The translations under genes were made by a program, and so were the position numbers. The notes below the pieces were generated by a model that was not told where the DNA came from, made no database searches, and saw only the letters and a list, made by a program, of their open reading frames with translations. A stretch of DNA of 64,000 nt from Bacteroides sp. 519 (GTDB lineage Bacteria; Bacteroidota; Bacteroidia; Bacteroidales; Bacteroidaceae). Shown one piece after another: positions 17,896-27,306 of this stretch. The DNA lies in assembly GCF_010500955.1 (NCBI RefSeq), contig NZ_QVMJ01000003.1:245542-309541 (forward strand). Direction: 5' to 3'. The first letter of the stretch is position 1. Every line of letters begins with the position of its first letter.

Positions 17896-19092
17896 TTATC
17901 CATTCTTTTTCTGATTAGCATAATACACCCTTAATGCCGTAGATGAAATCTTGGTAAACCCTTTTGCATCCTCAGCAGTCCAGCCTTTCTGAACTTCACC
18001 GTATTCGCCCAATTCATTTTTAACCAGATCATAATCCGATTCAACCCCAACAAGTGTGTAGCTGTAAGGACGAAGCTGGATAATTACCGTACCATTAACA
18101 TTGCGTTGTGAACTTTGCAACATTGCCTCGATGTCGCGCATAACCGGTTCAAGATATTGAGCTTCGTGCAGAAACATACCATACCATGTGGCAACCTGTT
18201 CTTTCCAGTATTGCTGCCATTTACTTAATGTATGTTTTTCAAGAAGCTTATGTCCGTTGATAATTAATAGAGGGCCTGCTGCTTCGAATCCAACACGACC
18301 TTTCAATCCTATGATTGTATCGCCTACATGCATATCGCGACCAATGCCATATTTACTACCAATTTCCTCTACCTTGTTTATTGCTTTTACAGGATCGGTA
18401 TATGTTTCACCATTGATTGCTTTCAGTTCGCCTTGTTCAAAGGTAAGTTTAAGTATTTCGGTACCTTCGGCAGTAACCTGACTAGGGTATGCTTCTTCTG
18501 GTAAAGTCTGATCGCTTTGCAATGTTTCTTTTCCTCCGATCGAAGTTCCCCACAATCCTTTGTTTATAGAATACTCCATCTTTACAAAGTCGGCTTCGTA
18601 ACCATGTTCGCGCAGATAGTTTATTTCGTATTCACGGGTAAGAATCATATCGCGGGTAGGAGTGATAATTTCTATTCCCGGTGCAAGAACTTCGAAAGTC
18701 AAGTCGAAACGAACCTGATCGTTACCAGCTCCGGTACTTCCGTGTGCAATGGCATCGGCACCTATCTCGCGGGCATAATCGGCAATGGCAATGGCCTGAA
18801 ATATACGTTCGGAGCTAACAGAGATTGGATATGTTCCATTACGAAGCACATTACCAAACACCATATATTTAATGCTCTTTTCATAATAATCTTGAGTAAC
18901 ATCCAGATTTACGTGTTTAACTGCACCCAGCTTATATGCTTTCTCTTCTATGCTTTTAAGTTCCTCTTCGGTAAATCCACCTGTATTAGCAATAGCAGTA
19001 TAAACTTCGTATCCTTTGTCTTTAGACAAGTACATGGCACAGAAGGATGTATCCAAACCTCCACTGAATGCCAAAACAACTTTCTTTTTCAT
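17896..19092 (-). CDS. argG: Argininosuccinate synthase
   Basis: This enzyme joins citrulline and aspartate at the cost of ATP to AMP. The start at 19092 (MKKKVVLAFSGGLDTSF) puts the PP-loop SGGLDTS in its usual place. The frame is open upstream to 19146, but those codons read through the 9-bp repeat (HIGILEP), so I reject that longer start. HGSTGAGNDQVRFD and the EYSINKGLWGTSIGG motif confirm the family. Length is about 398 residues, as expected. It follows the GNAT gene and precedes argC. Confidence 0.94.
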   Translation of the reverse strand: MKKKVVLAFSGGLDTSFCAMYLSKDKGYEVYTAIANTGGFTEEELKSIEEKAYKLGAVKHVNLDVTQDYYEKSIKYMVFGNVLRNGTYPISVSSERIFQAIAIADYAREIGADAIAHGSTGAGNDQVRFDLTFEVLAPGIEIITPTRDMILTREYEINYLREHGYEADFVKMEYSINKGLWGTSIGGKETLQSDQTLPEEAYPSQVTAEGTEILKLTFEQGELKAINGETYTDPVKAINKVEEIGSKYGIGRDMHVGDTIIGLKGRVGFEAAGPLLIINGHKLLEKHTLSKWQQYWKEQVATWYGMFLHEAQYLEPVMRDIEAMLQSSQRNVNGTVIIQLRPYSYTLVGVESDYDLVKNELGEYGEVQKGWTAEDAKGFTKISSTALRVYYANQKKNG

Positions 19093-19098
19093 TGGTTC

Positions 19099-19231
19099 TA
19101 ATATGCCAATGTGCCAATATGCCAATGTATTAATTGGCTGGCGCATGGACTTTTTTAAAAAGGTTATTATTATTTATTCATTTTATTATTCAAACATTGG
19201 CACATTGGCATATTAGCACATTGCCACATTA
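19099..19231. repeat. 9-bp-unit inverted repeat (ATGCCAATG)
   Basis: The left arm has AATATGCCAATGTGCCAATATGCCAATG-like nonamers (19100-19135). A GCGCATGG sequence (19141-19148) sits next to it and resembles the CCGCATGG tip seen elsewhere. The right arm (19193-19231) carries the complementary CATTGGCAC/ATTGGCATA units. The arms are about 60 bp apart. A similar element lies at 36231-36362. Confidence 0.78.
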
Positions 19232-19777
19232 TCATTTCTTTTCTTTCTCCGGATCATAAAGCATAGCTGTACAAATACAGTATTTACGTTCCGTGCGTAC
19301 AAGAACATCGTGGTTTACACAGCCCTCGCAACCTTTCCAAAAGGCTTCATCATCGGTCAGCTCCGAGAAAGGAACAGGAACATATCCTAGTTCTGTATTG
19401 ATTTTCATTACAGCTCCACCACTTGTTAGGCCAAATAGTTTGGCATTGGGCCAACGCAGGCGCGACAGTGTAAAAGCTGCTTGTTTAATTCGCTTAGCCA
19501 GTCCCTGACCACGGAATTTTTCAACAACAATAAGTCCCGAATTGGCTACATATTGTTTGTTGCCCCAGCTTTCGATATAACAAAATCCGGCGAACTCTTC
19601 ACCATCTAAAGCAATGATTGCTTTTCCTTCTTTCATTTTTTGCGCCAGGTACTCATGAGTACGTTTGGCAATTCCTGTACCTCTAACCTTCGCGGCCGCA
19701 GTTATTGTATCAAGAATAGTGTCGACATATATTTCGTGAGAGGCATCTGCCACCATCACATCGATCTGCTTATCCAT
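19232..19777 (-). CDS. GNAT acyltransferase of the arginine cluster
   Basis: The 181-residue protein has the GNAT fold: YVANSGLIVVEKFRGQGLAKRIKQ contains the acyl-CoA-binding R-G-Q-G-L-A loop. It lies between argR and argG. Family knowledge: arginine synthesis needs a glutamate N-acyltransferase as first step, and Bacteroidetes lack a classical ArgA. I infer this enzyme makes N-acetyl- or N-succinyl-glutamate. A Cys-rich C-terminal part (WKGCEGCVNHDVLVRTERKYC) is unusual for GNATs and might bind metal. Confidence 0.75.
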   Translation of the reverse strand: MDKQIDVMVADASHEIYVDTILDTITAAAKVRGTGIAKRTHEYLAQKMKEGKAIIALDGEEFAGFCYIESWGNKQYVANSGLIVVEKFRGQGLAKRIKQAAFTLSRLRWPNAKLFGLTSGGAVMKINTELGYVPVPFSELTDDEAFWKGCEGCVNHDVLVRTERKYCICTAMLYDPEKEKK

Positions 19778-19796
19778 TTTTGCTTTCTAATACAAA

Positions 19797-20267
19797 TTAA
19801 ATATTTGGAATAATAAATGATAACATTGTACGAACTGCACTTTGTGTAACTCCCTCTCGAAGCACCATCATAATAGTATCATCACCGGCTATTGTTCCCA
19901 GTATATCGGGAAAATCACGGTCGTCGATATCGTATGCAATACTGCTGGCATATCCCGGACGTGTTTTTATCACTGCAATATTACCCGAAAACTGTAAGGA
20001 AACAAATCCGTTATGACGCATCATTTCACTTGCCGACTGGTCGGTGGTACGCTTATACATTATATTGTTTGGCAATACATATATATACTTGCCGTTCATA
20101 GTTGCTGCTTTGGCTACCTTTAATTGCTTCAAATCACGAGAGAGGGTAGCTTGTGTAAGTTGGAAACCCTCCTTATTCAACTCGTTTAAGAGGTCCTCCT
20201 GAGAACTTATTTCTTTATTGGATATGATTAGTTTTATGGTGTCTAATCGCGTAGCTTTCTTTCTCAT
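19797..20267 (-). CDS. argR: Arginine repressor
   Basis: About 156 residues from the ATG at 20267 (MRKKATRLDTIKLIIS). The frame is open to 20306, but those codons lie across predicted operator sequence. The N-terminal winged helix (ISSQEDLLNELNKEG followed by FQLTQATLSRDLKQLKVAK) and the C-terminal arginine-binding hexamerisation region (GTIAGDDTIMMVLRE) are typical. It represses arginine biosynthesis when arginine is high. As the first gene of the cluster, it probably regulates itself and downstream genes through the boxes at 20270-20330. Confidence 0.92.
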   Translation of the reverse strand: MRKKATRLDTIKLIISNKEISSQEDLLNELNKEGFQLTQATLSRDLKQLKVAKAATMNGKYIYVLPNNIMYKRTTDQSASEMMRHNGFVSLQFSGNIAVIKTRPGYASSIAYDIDDRDFPDILGTIAGDDTIMMVLREGVTQSAVRTMLSFIIPNI

Positions 20268-20269
20268 AA

Positions 20270-20330
20270 ATGCATAATTATTCTTTGTGGGTGCAAAATT
20301 ATGCATTTATTGGGAATTTTATGCATAAAT
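20270..20330 (-). promoter_or_regulatory. Probable ArgR operator cluster
   Basis: Three related half-palindromic boxes cluster upstream of argR: ATGCATAATTA (20270-20280), AATTATGCATTTATT (20297-20311) and TTTTATGCATAAAT (20317-20330). They share an ATGCAT centre flanked by A/T runs. ArgR boxes are AT-rich 18-bp imperfect palindromes that usually occur in pairs, so autoregulation is the simple reading. Confidence 0.55.
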
Positions 20331-20340
20331 GAGGGGAAAA

Positions 20341-20423
20341 GTTTTGAGTGATGAGTAATGAGTTTTGAGTTACCATGCGGTATCATTACTCAAAACTCAT
20401 TACTCATCACTCAAAACTCATTT
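20341..20423. repeat. Heptamer-arm hairpin, CCATGCGG tip
   Basis: GAGTGAT/GAGTAAT/GAGTTTT heptamers, tip ACCATGCGGTATC (octamer 20373-20380) and ACTCAAA/ACTCATT/ACTCATC heptamers. It lies between the CDF gene and argR, both minus strand. Its right end overlaps the CDF stop codon. Confidence 0.85.
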
Positions 20424-21347
20424 CATCATTTCTTTGTTTATACCAAACTTTTCTACTTCGTGGCACACTCCGGCGGGTTCTACATGTACCATGATGTCGT
20501 ATACGTTTTCAATAAGTTGTTTGATGCTCTTTTCTACATCGGTGGCAATATCGTGTGCGTGGTTTACTGTTATATCTCCGTCTACTTCAATGTCTAAAGC
20601 TATCATATACATATTACCCAACTGCCTTGAGCGTACACGATGAGGGTTCAAAGCACCTGGTACTTTTTCTACAGCTTCGAATATTTTATTGTATATTGAT
20701 TCATCTTTCACACCATCCATTAACTCAACATTCGAATCCATGAAAATAGAGATGGCCGATTTTATAATAAAGATGCTGATTAGTAACCCTGTTACCGAAT
20801 CGAGAATAGGAAGTTTAAAGATGAAAGTAAAAATCAATCCCACCAGCACCCCGGTAGAGATTAACACATCATTCCGCATATTTATAGCATTAGCGGTAAG
20901 CATGGAACTATTTACTTTTTTTCCCTGTTTATATTGATACCATGCCAGCAATAGTTTTCCTGCAATAGAGAATACGGTTACATATATTGCTATTGTAGCC
21001 GGCATTTCTTTGGTTTCGCCAGATAGCATGCTTTCTACTGATGATATGAACATTTGTACCCCGGCATAGAAGATTACAAGTGAGAGTATTTTGGTGGCAA
21101 TACCTTCGGCCTTATCGTAGCCGTATACATATTTGCGCGAAGGCGGACGGTTAATGATACGGGCAGTAAATATCATCACAATAGATATAATAACATCTGT
21201 GGCCGAGTCGATACCATCGCCTACTACAGCCAGACTTCCGGATAGCAAACCGATTATAATTTTAGATAGGGATAAGATGGAGTTCCCTATTGTGCTTATC
21301 CATGAGGTACGGATTAAAATCCTATCCCGCAAATCAGGGTTATTCAT
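20418..21347 (-). CDS. Cation diffusion facilitator transporter
   Basis: This 309-residue inner-membrane protein has the CDF layout: six hydrophobic segments and a C-terminal cytoplasmic domain. SLAVVGDGIDSATDVIIS and MLTANAINMRNDVLIS hold the Asp (and one Asn for His) metal-site positions of helices II and V, and SRKYVYGYDKAEGIATK is the loop signature. The C-terminal domain includes PGALNPHRVRSRQLG and VNHAHDIATDVEKSI. CDF proteins export Zn, Fe, Mn or Co in exchange for protons. The metal is not decidable here. Its native 3' end is met by a repeat hairpin. Confidence 0.88.
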   Translation of the reverse strand: MNNPDLRDRILIRTSWISTIGNSILSLSKIIIGLLSGSLAVVGDGIDSATDVIISIVMIFTARIINRPPSRKYVYGYDKAEGIATKILSLVIFYAGVQMFISSVESMLSGETKEMPATIAIYVTVFSIAGKLLLAWYQYKQGKKVNSSMLTANAINMRNDVLISTGVLVGLIFTFIFKLPILDSVTGLLISIFIIKSAISIFMDSNVELMDGVKDESIYNKIFEAVEKVPGALNPHRVRSRQLGNMYMIALDIEVDGDITVNHAHDIATDVEKSIKQLIENVYDIMVHVEPAGVCHEVEKFGINKEMMK

Positions 21348-21401
21348 AAGTTAATTCATTGAACCAACAAATTTACGTAAAAAGATTATATTTCATATCT
21401 T

Positions 21402-22274
21402 TTATTTATTTTCCTTTTCCATCAGATATACAGAAGACATTGTTTGAATCTGCGGGTGCTCTTTCAGCGTGAAAAGAACTTTTTTCTTTCTATTTATCAG
21501 AAACAAGTGAATTTTATTTTCCACATTTCCATGTCCGGTCCAATTGGTAAAGAGTATTTTTTTGTCAGGAAAGCAGTGCATACCTCCCAAGAATTTCAAA
21601 GGTGCATTGGGTATATCCTTGTTTGAGAACTCCCATACACATTTACCTTTTTTATTTAGTTCAATGATACGGGGATTCTGTGTCATATCAGCTACAGAAA
21701 TCAACGTATTACCATTTGGCAAGCGGATAACCGAATGTGGCCCCCCCGGTACTTCTACTTTCCAAACTTCTTTGCCCTCGGCATTATATTCTTTTACCAC
21801 CTGATTACTATAATGGGCTACCAAATAGTTTCCGTTTGGTAATTGTCGGGCATTTCTCATAAAGCCAAATCCCCCATCAGAAACGCCTTCTGGTAATATA
21901 GAAATACTTTTAACGATTTCTCCCAGTGGTGAAATTTCGAGTAAACGCCCAGCATTACATTCACCTACAAAAGTATTTCCATTTGCTAACCGTTGGCAGG
22001 CAAAAATTGCACTTTTTGATTGGTAATGAAATATTGTATCGTTTTGCCGTGTCATTTCAAGTACTCCTTTGCCAGTAGTAAACAATATGTTTCCATTGGG
22101 TAGCATCCATATATCGTTAGATTCGGGGGCTTCGTGCTGCCATACTATTTTATTATCCTGCATAATAAACACAATGCCCTGCGAATAATCGCATCCAGCA
22201 AAGGTGCCCAATTGTGCAGACAGATTTAATAAACACATCTGCAACCCGATAAAAAAAGAGATCCTTCTAAACAT
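21402..22274 (-). CDS. Secreted beta-propeller protein
   Basis: The 290-residue protein starts with a signal peptide (ISFFIGLQMCLLNLSAQ) and consists of repeated blades with the LPNGNxLV/I pattern: WMLPNGNILFTT, RLANGNTFVGE, QLPNGNYLVAH, RLPNGNTLISV. This resembles PQQ-like or arylsulfotransferase-type propellers. No haem motif is present. It is the last gene of the operon and lies 31 bp after the haem-protein gene, so a periplasmic or outer-membrane sensing or binding role with those proteins is likely. The substrate is unknown. Confidence 0.72.
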   Translation of the reverse strand: MFRRISFFIGLQMCLLNLSAQLGTFAGCDYSQGIVFIMQDNKIVWQHEAPESNDIWMLPNGNILFTTGKGVLEMTRQNDTIFHYQSKSAIFACQRLANGNTFVGECNAGRLLEISPLGEIVKSISILPEGVSDGGFGFMRNARQLPNGNYLVAHYSNQVVKEYNAEGKEVWKVEVPGGPHSVIRLPNGNTLISVADMTQNPRIIELNKKGKCVWEFSNKDIPNAPLKFLGGMHCFPDKKILFTNWTGHGNVENKIHLFLINRKKKVLFTLKEHPQIQTMSSVYLMEKENK

Positions 22275-22305
22275 AGTTTATTGTTTTTAACTTGAATAAT
22301 GCAGG

Positions 22306-24114
22306 TCAGAGTGATAATATGTATTCGGCCAATTCATCCAATTCTTCATCCGACATTGACACATTCGGACCATGTATCTCTAACATTTCGCGCATGGTAT
22401 AGGCACGTCCGTCATACAGATAAGGCGCTGTTCGCCATGACTCATTTAGGGCGGGGACATCCATTTTTACGCCCTTACTAGCACCATTTGTCCAAGGTAC
22501 ATCATATTGTTTCAAATCGGTATAATATGCTCCTGAGTGACAGAATGCACAATGATTGTTAAACGTTATTTTTCCTTTTTGGGCTGTTTCTGTTAATTTT
22601 CCGTTTTTTAAATAAGGACTTGGCTCGGGTGATAAGGATTTCAGGTACTCATCCATGGCAGAACATACTTCCTCGTTGGGCTCGGCAAATAAGATGTGTT
22701 TAAATCCTGCCCGAACAGCAACTTCAGCATTTTTTCGTATTCCGGTTATCATACTTGGTGCGGTTTTATGAGATAAAAGTAATGTCTTGGTATTTTTAGG
22801 ATTGCCCATACCATCATTCAAATTATCCCAATTAAGTCCATCAGCACGAGCATCATTCGGGTGACAAGTTGCGCAACTTTGCCAGCCTTGAAAGCCCAAC
22901 GTAGCATCGTGGAAATACATGTTTCCTTTTCCCTGAGTTGTAGAAGATAACGCTACCCCATATGGTCTGTTCACTGTCTTTTCGCCCGAATTTATTTGTA
23001 TTTCAACAATTTCTCCAGTAAAATAATTGGCTACATATATTTTCTTATTCATTGATACAACTGTACGTGCACCTTTTCCTTCTGTGGGTATATAGTTGGA
23101 GATGCCGTGCAAAAATCCTGCATCGTTTGGAATATCATCCCATTTTTGGGTCGAAGGTGTTTCGAACTGCCCGTTTTGAGCACTCCGTAAACGATTGTGT
23201 AGTGCTATGCGATCAATAGCTACTAGTTCATCGACTCCCGAAGCGGCTACTATTATGAATTTATTATCTATAGATACTGTTACACCCCATGGATTTGCAC
23301 TCCCCTTCTGAGGGGTGTCCAATAAAACAGTAGTTATTAACTCTCTTTTTTGTAAATCAACAATGGATAAAGCATTTGTACTCATCCAGCCTCTATCCAC
23401 CTGATTGGTGGGCAACTGATAGCGAGCCAACAGATGTGTTATATATGCATAGGAACCATCATGCGATGCGGCTACAGCTTTAACATCGGTTGAGCCGTTA
23501 GGCAGCATTATTCTCTTACTTACTCGCTTCGATAATATATCGACTACCGACAACTGTGCTGCCAAAGGAAAACTTAGTGATGACATTTCCGGCATATTGT
23601 TAACAACTAGTAACAAACTGTCGGAAGCAAAGGAAATCATATCTACAGGTTCGCGTCCCACCTCGAAAGTAGAAATAATTTCTTTAGTCTGAGGGTTTAT
23701 TTCATTTATCCTATTCTTAAAACGTTGGGTTATCCAAAGCGAATTGGACAAAGAATTGTACACAACAGAAGATGGGGAATTTCCAATTTTTGTTTGTGAA
23801 ATGATTTTCAGACCAGATGTTTCTAATTCGCACAATTCACCATTGTATCCGTCGCATACTATCCATAGATGCCCATTGGCATCTGTATCCATATCAGTTA
23901 CAGGTGATTTAAATTTCACTTTACCTTCTATAGTATGCAAATCCGTTTTTAAGCGAATCAATTCGTTTTCGCTACGATTGGCAACATACAGTTTTTCATT
24001 GTTGCTATCAACAAACATTTTGTCGGGGGCGAATATGTTCTGTTTATCGCAGCTAATCAACAAACATAATATAGCAACAAATAGTATATATGTTATTTTT
24101 TTCATTTCCATCAT
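22306..24114 (-). CDS. Lipoprotein: YncE-like propeller fused to di-haem cytochrome c
   Basis: A lipoprotein signal ends at VAILCLLISC. Residues about 30-390 form a YncE/NHL-like beta-propeller (KLYVANRSENELIRL, HLWIVCDGYNGELCEL). The C-terminal third is related to MauG/cytochrome c peroxidase: two CxxCH sites at 414-418 (CATCHPND) and 522-526 (CAFCHSG), and WRTAPYLYDGRAYTMREM near the end, typical of that family. It should sit on the periplasmic side of a membrane and carry two c-type haems. Start alternatives are 24114, 24111 and 24105. It lies 5 bp behind the next haem protein gene. Substrate and electron partner are unknown. Confidence 0.8.
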   Translation of the reverse strand: MMEMKKITYILFVAILCLLISCDKQNIFAPDKMFVDSNNEKLYVANRSENELIRLKTDLHTIEGKVKFKSPVTDMDTDANGHLWIVCDGYNGELCELETSGLKIISQTKIGNSPSSVVYNSLSNSLWITQRFKNRINEINPQTKEIISTFEVGREPVDMISFASDSLLLVVNNMPEMSSLSFPLAAQLSVVDILSKRVSKRIMLPNGSTDVKAVAASHDGSYAYITHLLARYQLPTNQVDRGWMSTNALSIVDLQKRELITTVLLDTPQKGSANPWGVTVSIDNKFIIVAASGVDELVAIDRIALHNRLRSAQNGQFETPSTQKWDDIPNDAGFLHGISNYIPTEGKGARTVVSMNKKIYVANYFTGEIVEIQINSGEKTVNRPYGVALSSTTQGKGNMYFHDATLGFQGWQSCATCHPNDARADGLNWDNLNDGMGNPKNTKTLLLSHKTAPSMITGIRKNAEVAVRAGFKHILFAEPNEEVCSAMDEYLKSLSPEPSPYLKNGKLTETAQKGKITFNNHCAFCHSGAYYTDLKQYDVPWTNGASKGVKMDVPALNESWRTAPYLYDGRAYTMREMLEIHGPNVSMSDEELDELAEYILSL

Positions 24115-24119
24115 TCTTT

Positions 24120-26606
24120 TTATTGAAACGTTTGAAGGTACAAGAGGATATTTTTTTCGTTTTCTTCTTGTGCTTTTTTCTGTTTCTCTTCGTAGTATTC
24201 GTAGTATTTCATTTCATCCGGTGTCCAATCATTAGCTTCTTTATAGTTGCCCACAAAAGGAACAAGCAGGTCGAGCCATGTCGAAACCGTTTCTATTTCG
24301 TTCTTAGTAAGCGTAACGCCACCATGACCATTTTCGAGTCGTTTAATGAGGTTGCTCGTTGCTGATCCGGCAAAATAAGGTTTCAGTATGGTTGGTTCGG
24401 ATAAACTACTTATCCAGTTCACTTCGGGATGATGCGGATTGCCCTGCCACGAATCGTTATCATGTGTAGTTTTTCTTGCATGGGTAAGATTCAGATAAGA
24501 GTCTGAATATTTCCGTCTGGTCTGTGTATCTACTACCTTTAAATCTCCCTTGAGGCTCATAGAATGTTTTACTCCATCATGGCACGATATACATTTTGCA
24601 TCCCATATAGGTTGCACCTCTTTAATATAGCTGAAATTGCGCTCGCCAATACCTTCCGGTTCAATTATCCGGATACCTTTCTCCATGGCTATAGACATCG
24701 GATGAGATGTTAAAGGAACTGTATTTTTGTGTTCATGACAACCTACACAACTTTGAGTTTCTCCCGGTTGCAGTGTAGACCAGCTCCGCATGGTTTGCAC
24801 TACCTTGTTATTTTTGTCTAACGCCTGAAAATACAGAGGTGTACGTGCAGGAACGCTAAAGAAGGCCGATCCATCGGGTTCTACATCTATTGTTCCCAAT
24901 ATACGTTTCACATCCCAACTAGCATTACCTACCCCTACTGGCGTGAAGGCATGTCCAGCACCACCAGCACCTACCCCAAAAGCAGCACCAACACTGGCAG
25001 GACGGTAGATTATTTCTACAATACGTAGTTTCTTGACTGTACCCGGTTCTATCCCATCGAGTCCGTTTCCGGCATATATATTTTGCATATAATACACACC
25101 GTTTTTTTTGTTATAATTCACAATATTTGCACGTGTAAACGGACGCTTACGGGCCGACAACATTACGGGCTGATTACACGATATGTTCGCATCTGCCGCT
25201 AACAATTCCCTTTCTCCATCTACATTCATCCAGTAAATAGCAAAGTCAATAGGTCTGCCAACGTAGTAACCTAGTGGAGAATAAGAGATTAGAAAATCTT
25301 TTTCGCTGAGCGGATAAGGATACTGAAACTGATCGCTAAACTGACCATATTTATCAATTCTTTCGGCTTCGGGCTTCCGCTGAGGAGCTACAAAGGTTAC
25401 CCCTTCATTCTCGTGGCGTCCGGCTTCGGGGTCGATAATTCCCAACTTTCCATGTTGTGGTGTATGATGCCCTATGAATGTACCCATTATTTTGCGTGTA
25501 CCCGGAATCTGACGCGCATGTACTACAGTGGTAGGAAAGAAACTATTTGCCCCATAATATTCCGTTTGTCCTGTTCCATCCGGATTCATCTGAAAAAGAG
25601 GCTGTGTAAATATCTGCCCACGGTCGTTATAGTCCCAACGGGTATAAATCACGCGTCCATCATCCAATACCGATGGCTTGGTGGTATGCACTTGATCGTA
25701 GCCAACACGCCTGATATATTTACCTTCCCTATTGCACAGAAATAAATTACTCACTTCTACTTTCCAGCAATCAACAGCATTACCACCACGTGTGGAGTTG
25801 AACAAAATATTCCCATCTGGTAAATAAACAGGTTCAATATCAGCGTAGCCCAAACCCGCTGTCAGCTGTTTTACTTTCTGAGATGGGATTTCCATTTCAT
25901 ACAGATGGAAGTCGTCCTCCTTCTGTGATTTTTTCCATGAAAAAAGAATATGTTTTCCATCGAAATGCACATCCGGATCACGAAACACACCGACCGAATC
26001 GGATAGTAATGTCTCTTCCTGTCCCCAGATACCATTCATTTTTAATAGAGACAATTCGCTACCCGGAAAGAAATTACATTCGTCGCGGGCATCAGAAAGC
26101 CCCTCTGTATAAGCATAAAAAGATGGACGAAGTACTTCTGATTTGGTAAAAATTATTCCAGGGCTATTTTTTACAAACGAAGCCAATCGTTGTTCACGAC
26201 GTTGTGTGCAGGCTTTTATATATACATCAAAAGCTTTCCGTATACTTTCGGAAGTGTTTCCTGTTGTATCGGGCAAATTATGTTTCTGCAAACGATCTGC
26301 TAGTTGTCTGGCCAAGCTACCCCTAAACCAATCGATGTTATCTCCATCCTGCAACCACCAATCATAATACACAGGATATTTTTTATATAAATCTTTATGA
26401 TGAAGGCTTCGGGTTTCTCTCATTTCAGATTCCTGACACTGAGTTACTTCATCGAATGAATAATTCAGAGCAGTAATAAAAGCCTCTAATTCTCCCAATT
26501 CATGACTTTTATATTCTTTTTCTAAAGGTTGAGGCTGACATGCAGAGAAAAGGATAAGGCATAAACCAATTATTGATAGATATCGACCTGACATTTTTAT
26601 AAACAT
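24120..26606 (-). CDS. HzsA-related haem lipoprotein
   Basis: The 828-residue protein has a lipoprotein signal (IIGLCLILFSAC), a TolB-like propeller region (VYLPDGNILFNSTRGGN, PDVHFDGKHILFSW) and two haem c sites at 620-624 (CVGCH) and 672-676 (CISCHDG). The architecture matches proteins called HzsA-related, after hydrazine synthase subunit alpha. Most lie in organisms without anammox, and their role is not known. The start overlaps the deoC stop (TAATG), implying translational coupling to a cytoplasmic sugar-phosphate aldolase. A glycine-rich stretch (GAAFGVGAGGAGHAF) lies near residue 545. I do not propose hydrazine chemistry. Confidence 0.75.
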   Translation of the reverse strand: MFIKMSGRYLSIIGLCLILFSACQPQPLEKEYKSHELGELEAFITALNYSFDEVTQCQESEMRETRSLHHKDLYKKYPVYYDWWLQDGDNIDWFRGSLARQLADRLQKHNLPDTTGNTSESIRKAFDVYIKACTQRREQRLASFVKNSPGIIFTKSEVLRPSFYAYTEGLSDARDECNFFPGSELSLLKMNGIWGQEETLLSDSVGVFRDPDVHFDGKHILFSWKKSQKEDDFHLYEMEIPSQKVKQLTAGLGYADIEPVYLPDGNILFNSTRGGNAVDCWKVEVSNLFLCNREGKYIRRVGYDQVHTTKPSVLDDGRVIYTRWDYNDRGQIFTQPLFQMNPDGTGQTEYYGANSFFPTTVVHARQIPGTRKIMGTFIGHHTPQHGKLGIIDPEAGRHENEGVTFVAPQRKPEAERIDKYGQFSDQFQYPYPLSEKDFLISYSPLGYYVGRPIDFAIYWMNVDGERELLAADANISCNQPVMLSARKRPFTRANIVNYNKKNGVYYMQNIYAGNGLDGIEPGTVKKLRIVEIIYRPASVGAAFGVGAGGAGHAFTPVGVGNASWDVKRILGTIDVEPDGSAFFSVPARTPLYFQALDKNNKVVQTMRSWSTLQPGETQSCVGCHEHKNTVPLTSHPMSIAMEKGIRIIEPEGIGERNFSYIKEVQPIWDAKCISCHDGVKHSMSLKGDLKVVDTQTRRKYSDSYLNLTHARKTTHDNDSWQGNPHHPEVNWISSLSEPTILKPYFAGSATSNLIKRLENGHGGVTLTKNEIETVSTWLDLLVPFVGNYKEANDWTPDEMKYYEYYEEKQKKAQEENEKNILLYLQTFQ

Positions 26607-27295
26607 TATAAATTCTTATACGATTCTACAATGGATACTCCGCTTGAAGTCCCTATACGTGTGGCTCCGGCATTAATCATAGCCAGCGCTGTATCCAAAT
26701 CGCGTATTCCTCCCGATGCTTTTACACCAATGGTGGAACCAACCACACTACGCATTAATTCTACATCGTGTACTGTTGCACCTGCTGTGCCAAATCCTGT
26801 GGAAGTTTTTACAAAATCAACTCCGGCTGCTTTGGCTATGCAACATACGGTTTCTTTTTCTGCATCTGTCAGATAACAAGTTTCGAGTATAACCTTGCAA
26901 ATAACTCCTTTAGGTTTACAGATGGAAACCATGTCTTCGATTTCTTTTTGCACAATATCTAACTGTCCTTTTTGCAAAGCACGTATATTGATAACCGTAT
27001 CTATTTCGGTTGCACCTTTTTCAATAGCATCACGGGTTTCGAATGCTTTACATTCTACTGTTGTTTGCCCTAAAGGAAAGCCAATGGCTGCACCCACTCG
27101 TACTTTGCTATCTTTCAACAGGCGGACACATGTAGCCACTTCAGCAGGATTGATGGCAACCATCGCAAAACCATATTGGTTAGCTTCGGCACATAATTTA
27201 TTGATGTCGGCAACTGTGCCAAATGGTTTCAGAAATGTATGGTCTATCATTCCGGCTAACTCTTCTACCAAGAGTTTGTTTTTTATTTGTTCCAT
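26606..27295 (-). CDS. deoC: Deoxyribose-phosphate aldolase
   Basis: This 229-residue TIM-barrel class I aldolase cleaves 2-deoxyribose-5-phosphate to glyceraldehyde-3-phosphate and acetaldehyde, or a similar substrate. The Schiff-base lysine is in VDFVKTSTGFG, the second lysine in GVKASGGIRD and the catalytic Asp in EIDTVINI. Length and motifs are standard. Its place among polyol/sugar genes rather than nucleoside genes suggests a different physiological substrate. It is translationally coupled to the HzsA-related gene. Confidence 0.92.
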   Translation of the reverse strand: MEQIKNKLLVEELAGMIDHTFLKPFGTVADINKLCAEANQYGFAMVAINPAEVATCVRLLKDSKVRVGAAIGFPLGQTTVECKAFETRDAIEKGATEIDTVINIRALQKGQLDIVQKEIEDMVSICKPKGVICKVILETCYLTDAEKETVCCIAKAAGVDFVKTSTGFGTAGATVHDVELMRSVVGSTIGVKASGGIRDLDTALAMINAGATRIGTSSGVSIVESYKNL

Positions 27296-27306
27296 ATTAT
27301 ATCTTA

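Noticed and set aside
19093..19146. Longer argG start
   Set aside because: The extra codons come from the 9-bp repeat, and the PP-loop would be displaced from its usual N-terminal place.
24120..26606. Hydrazine synthase activity
   Set aside because: Only general architecture is shared; other anammox genes are absent, and the name HzsA-related does not imply the reaction.
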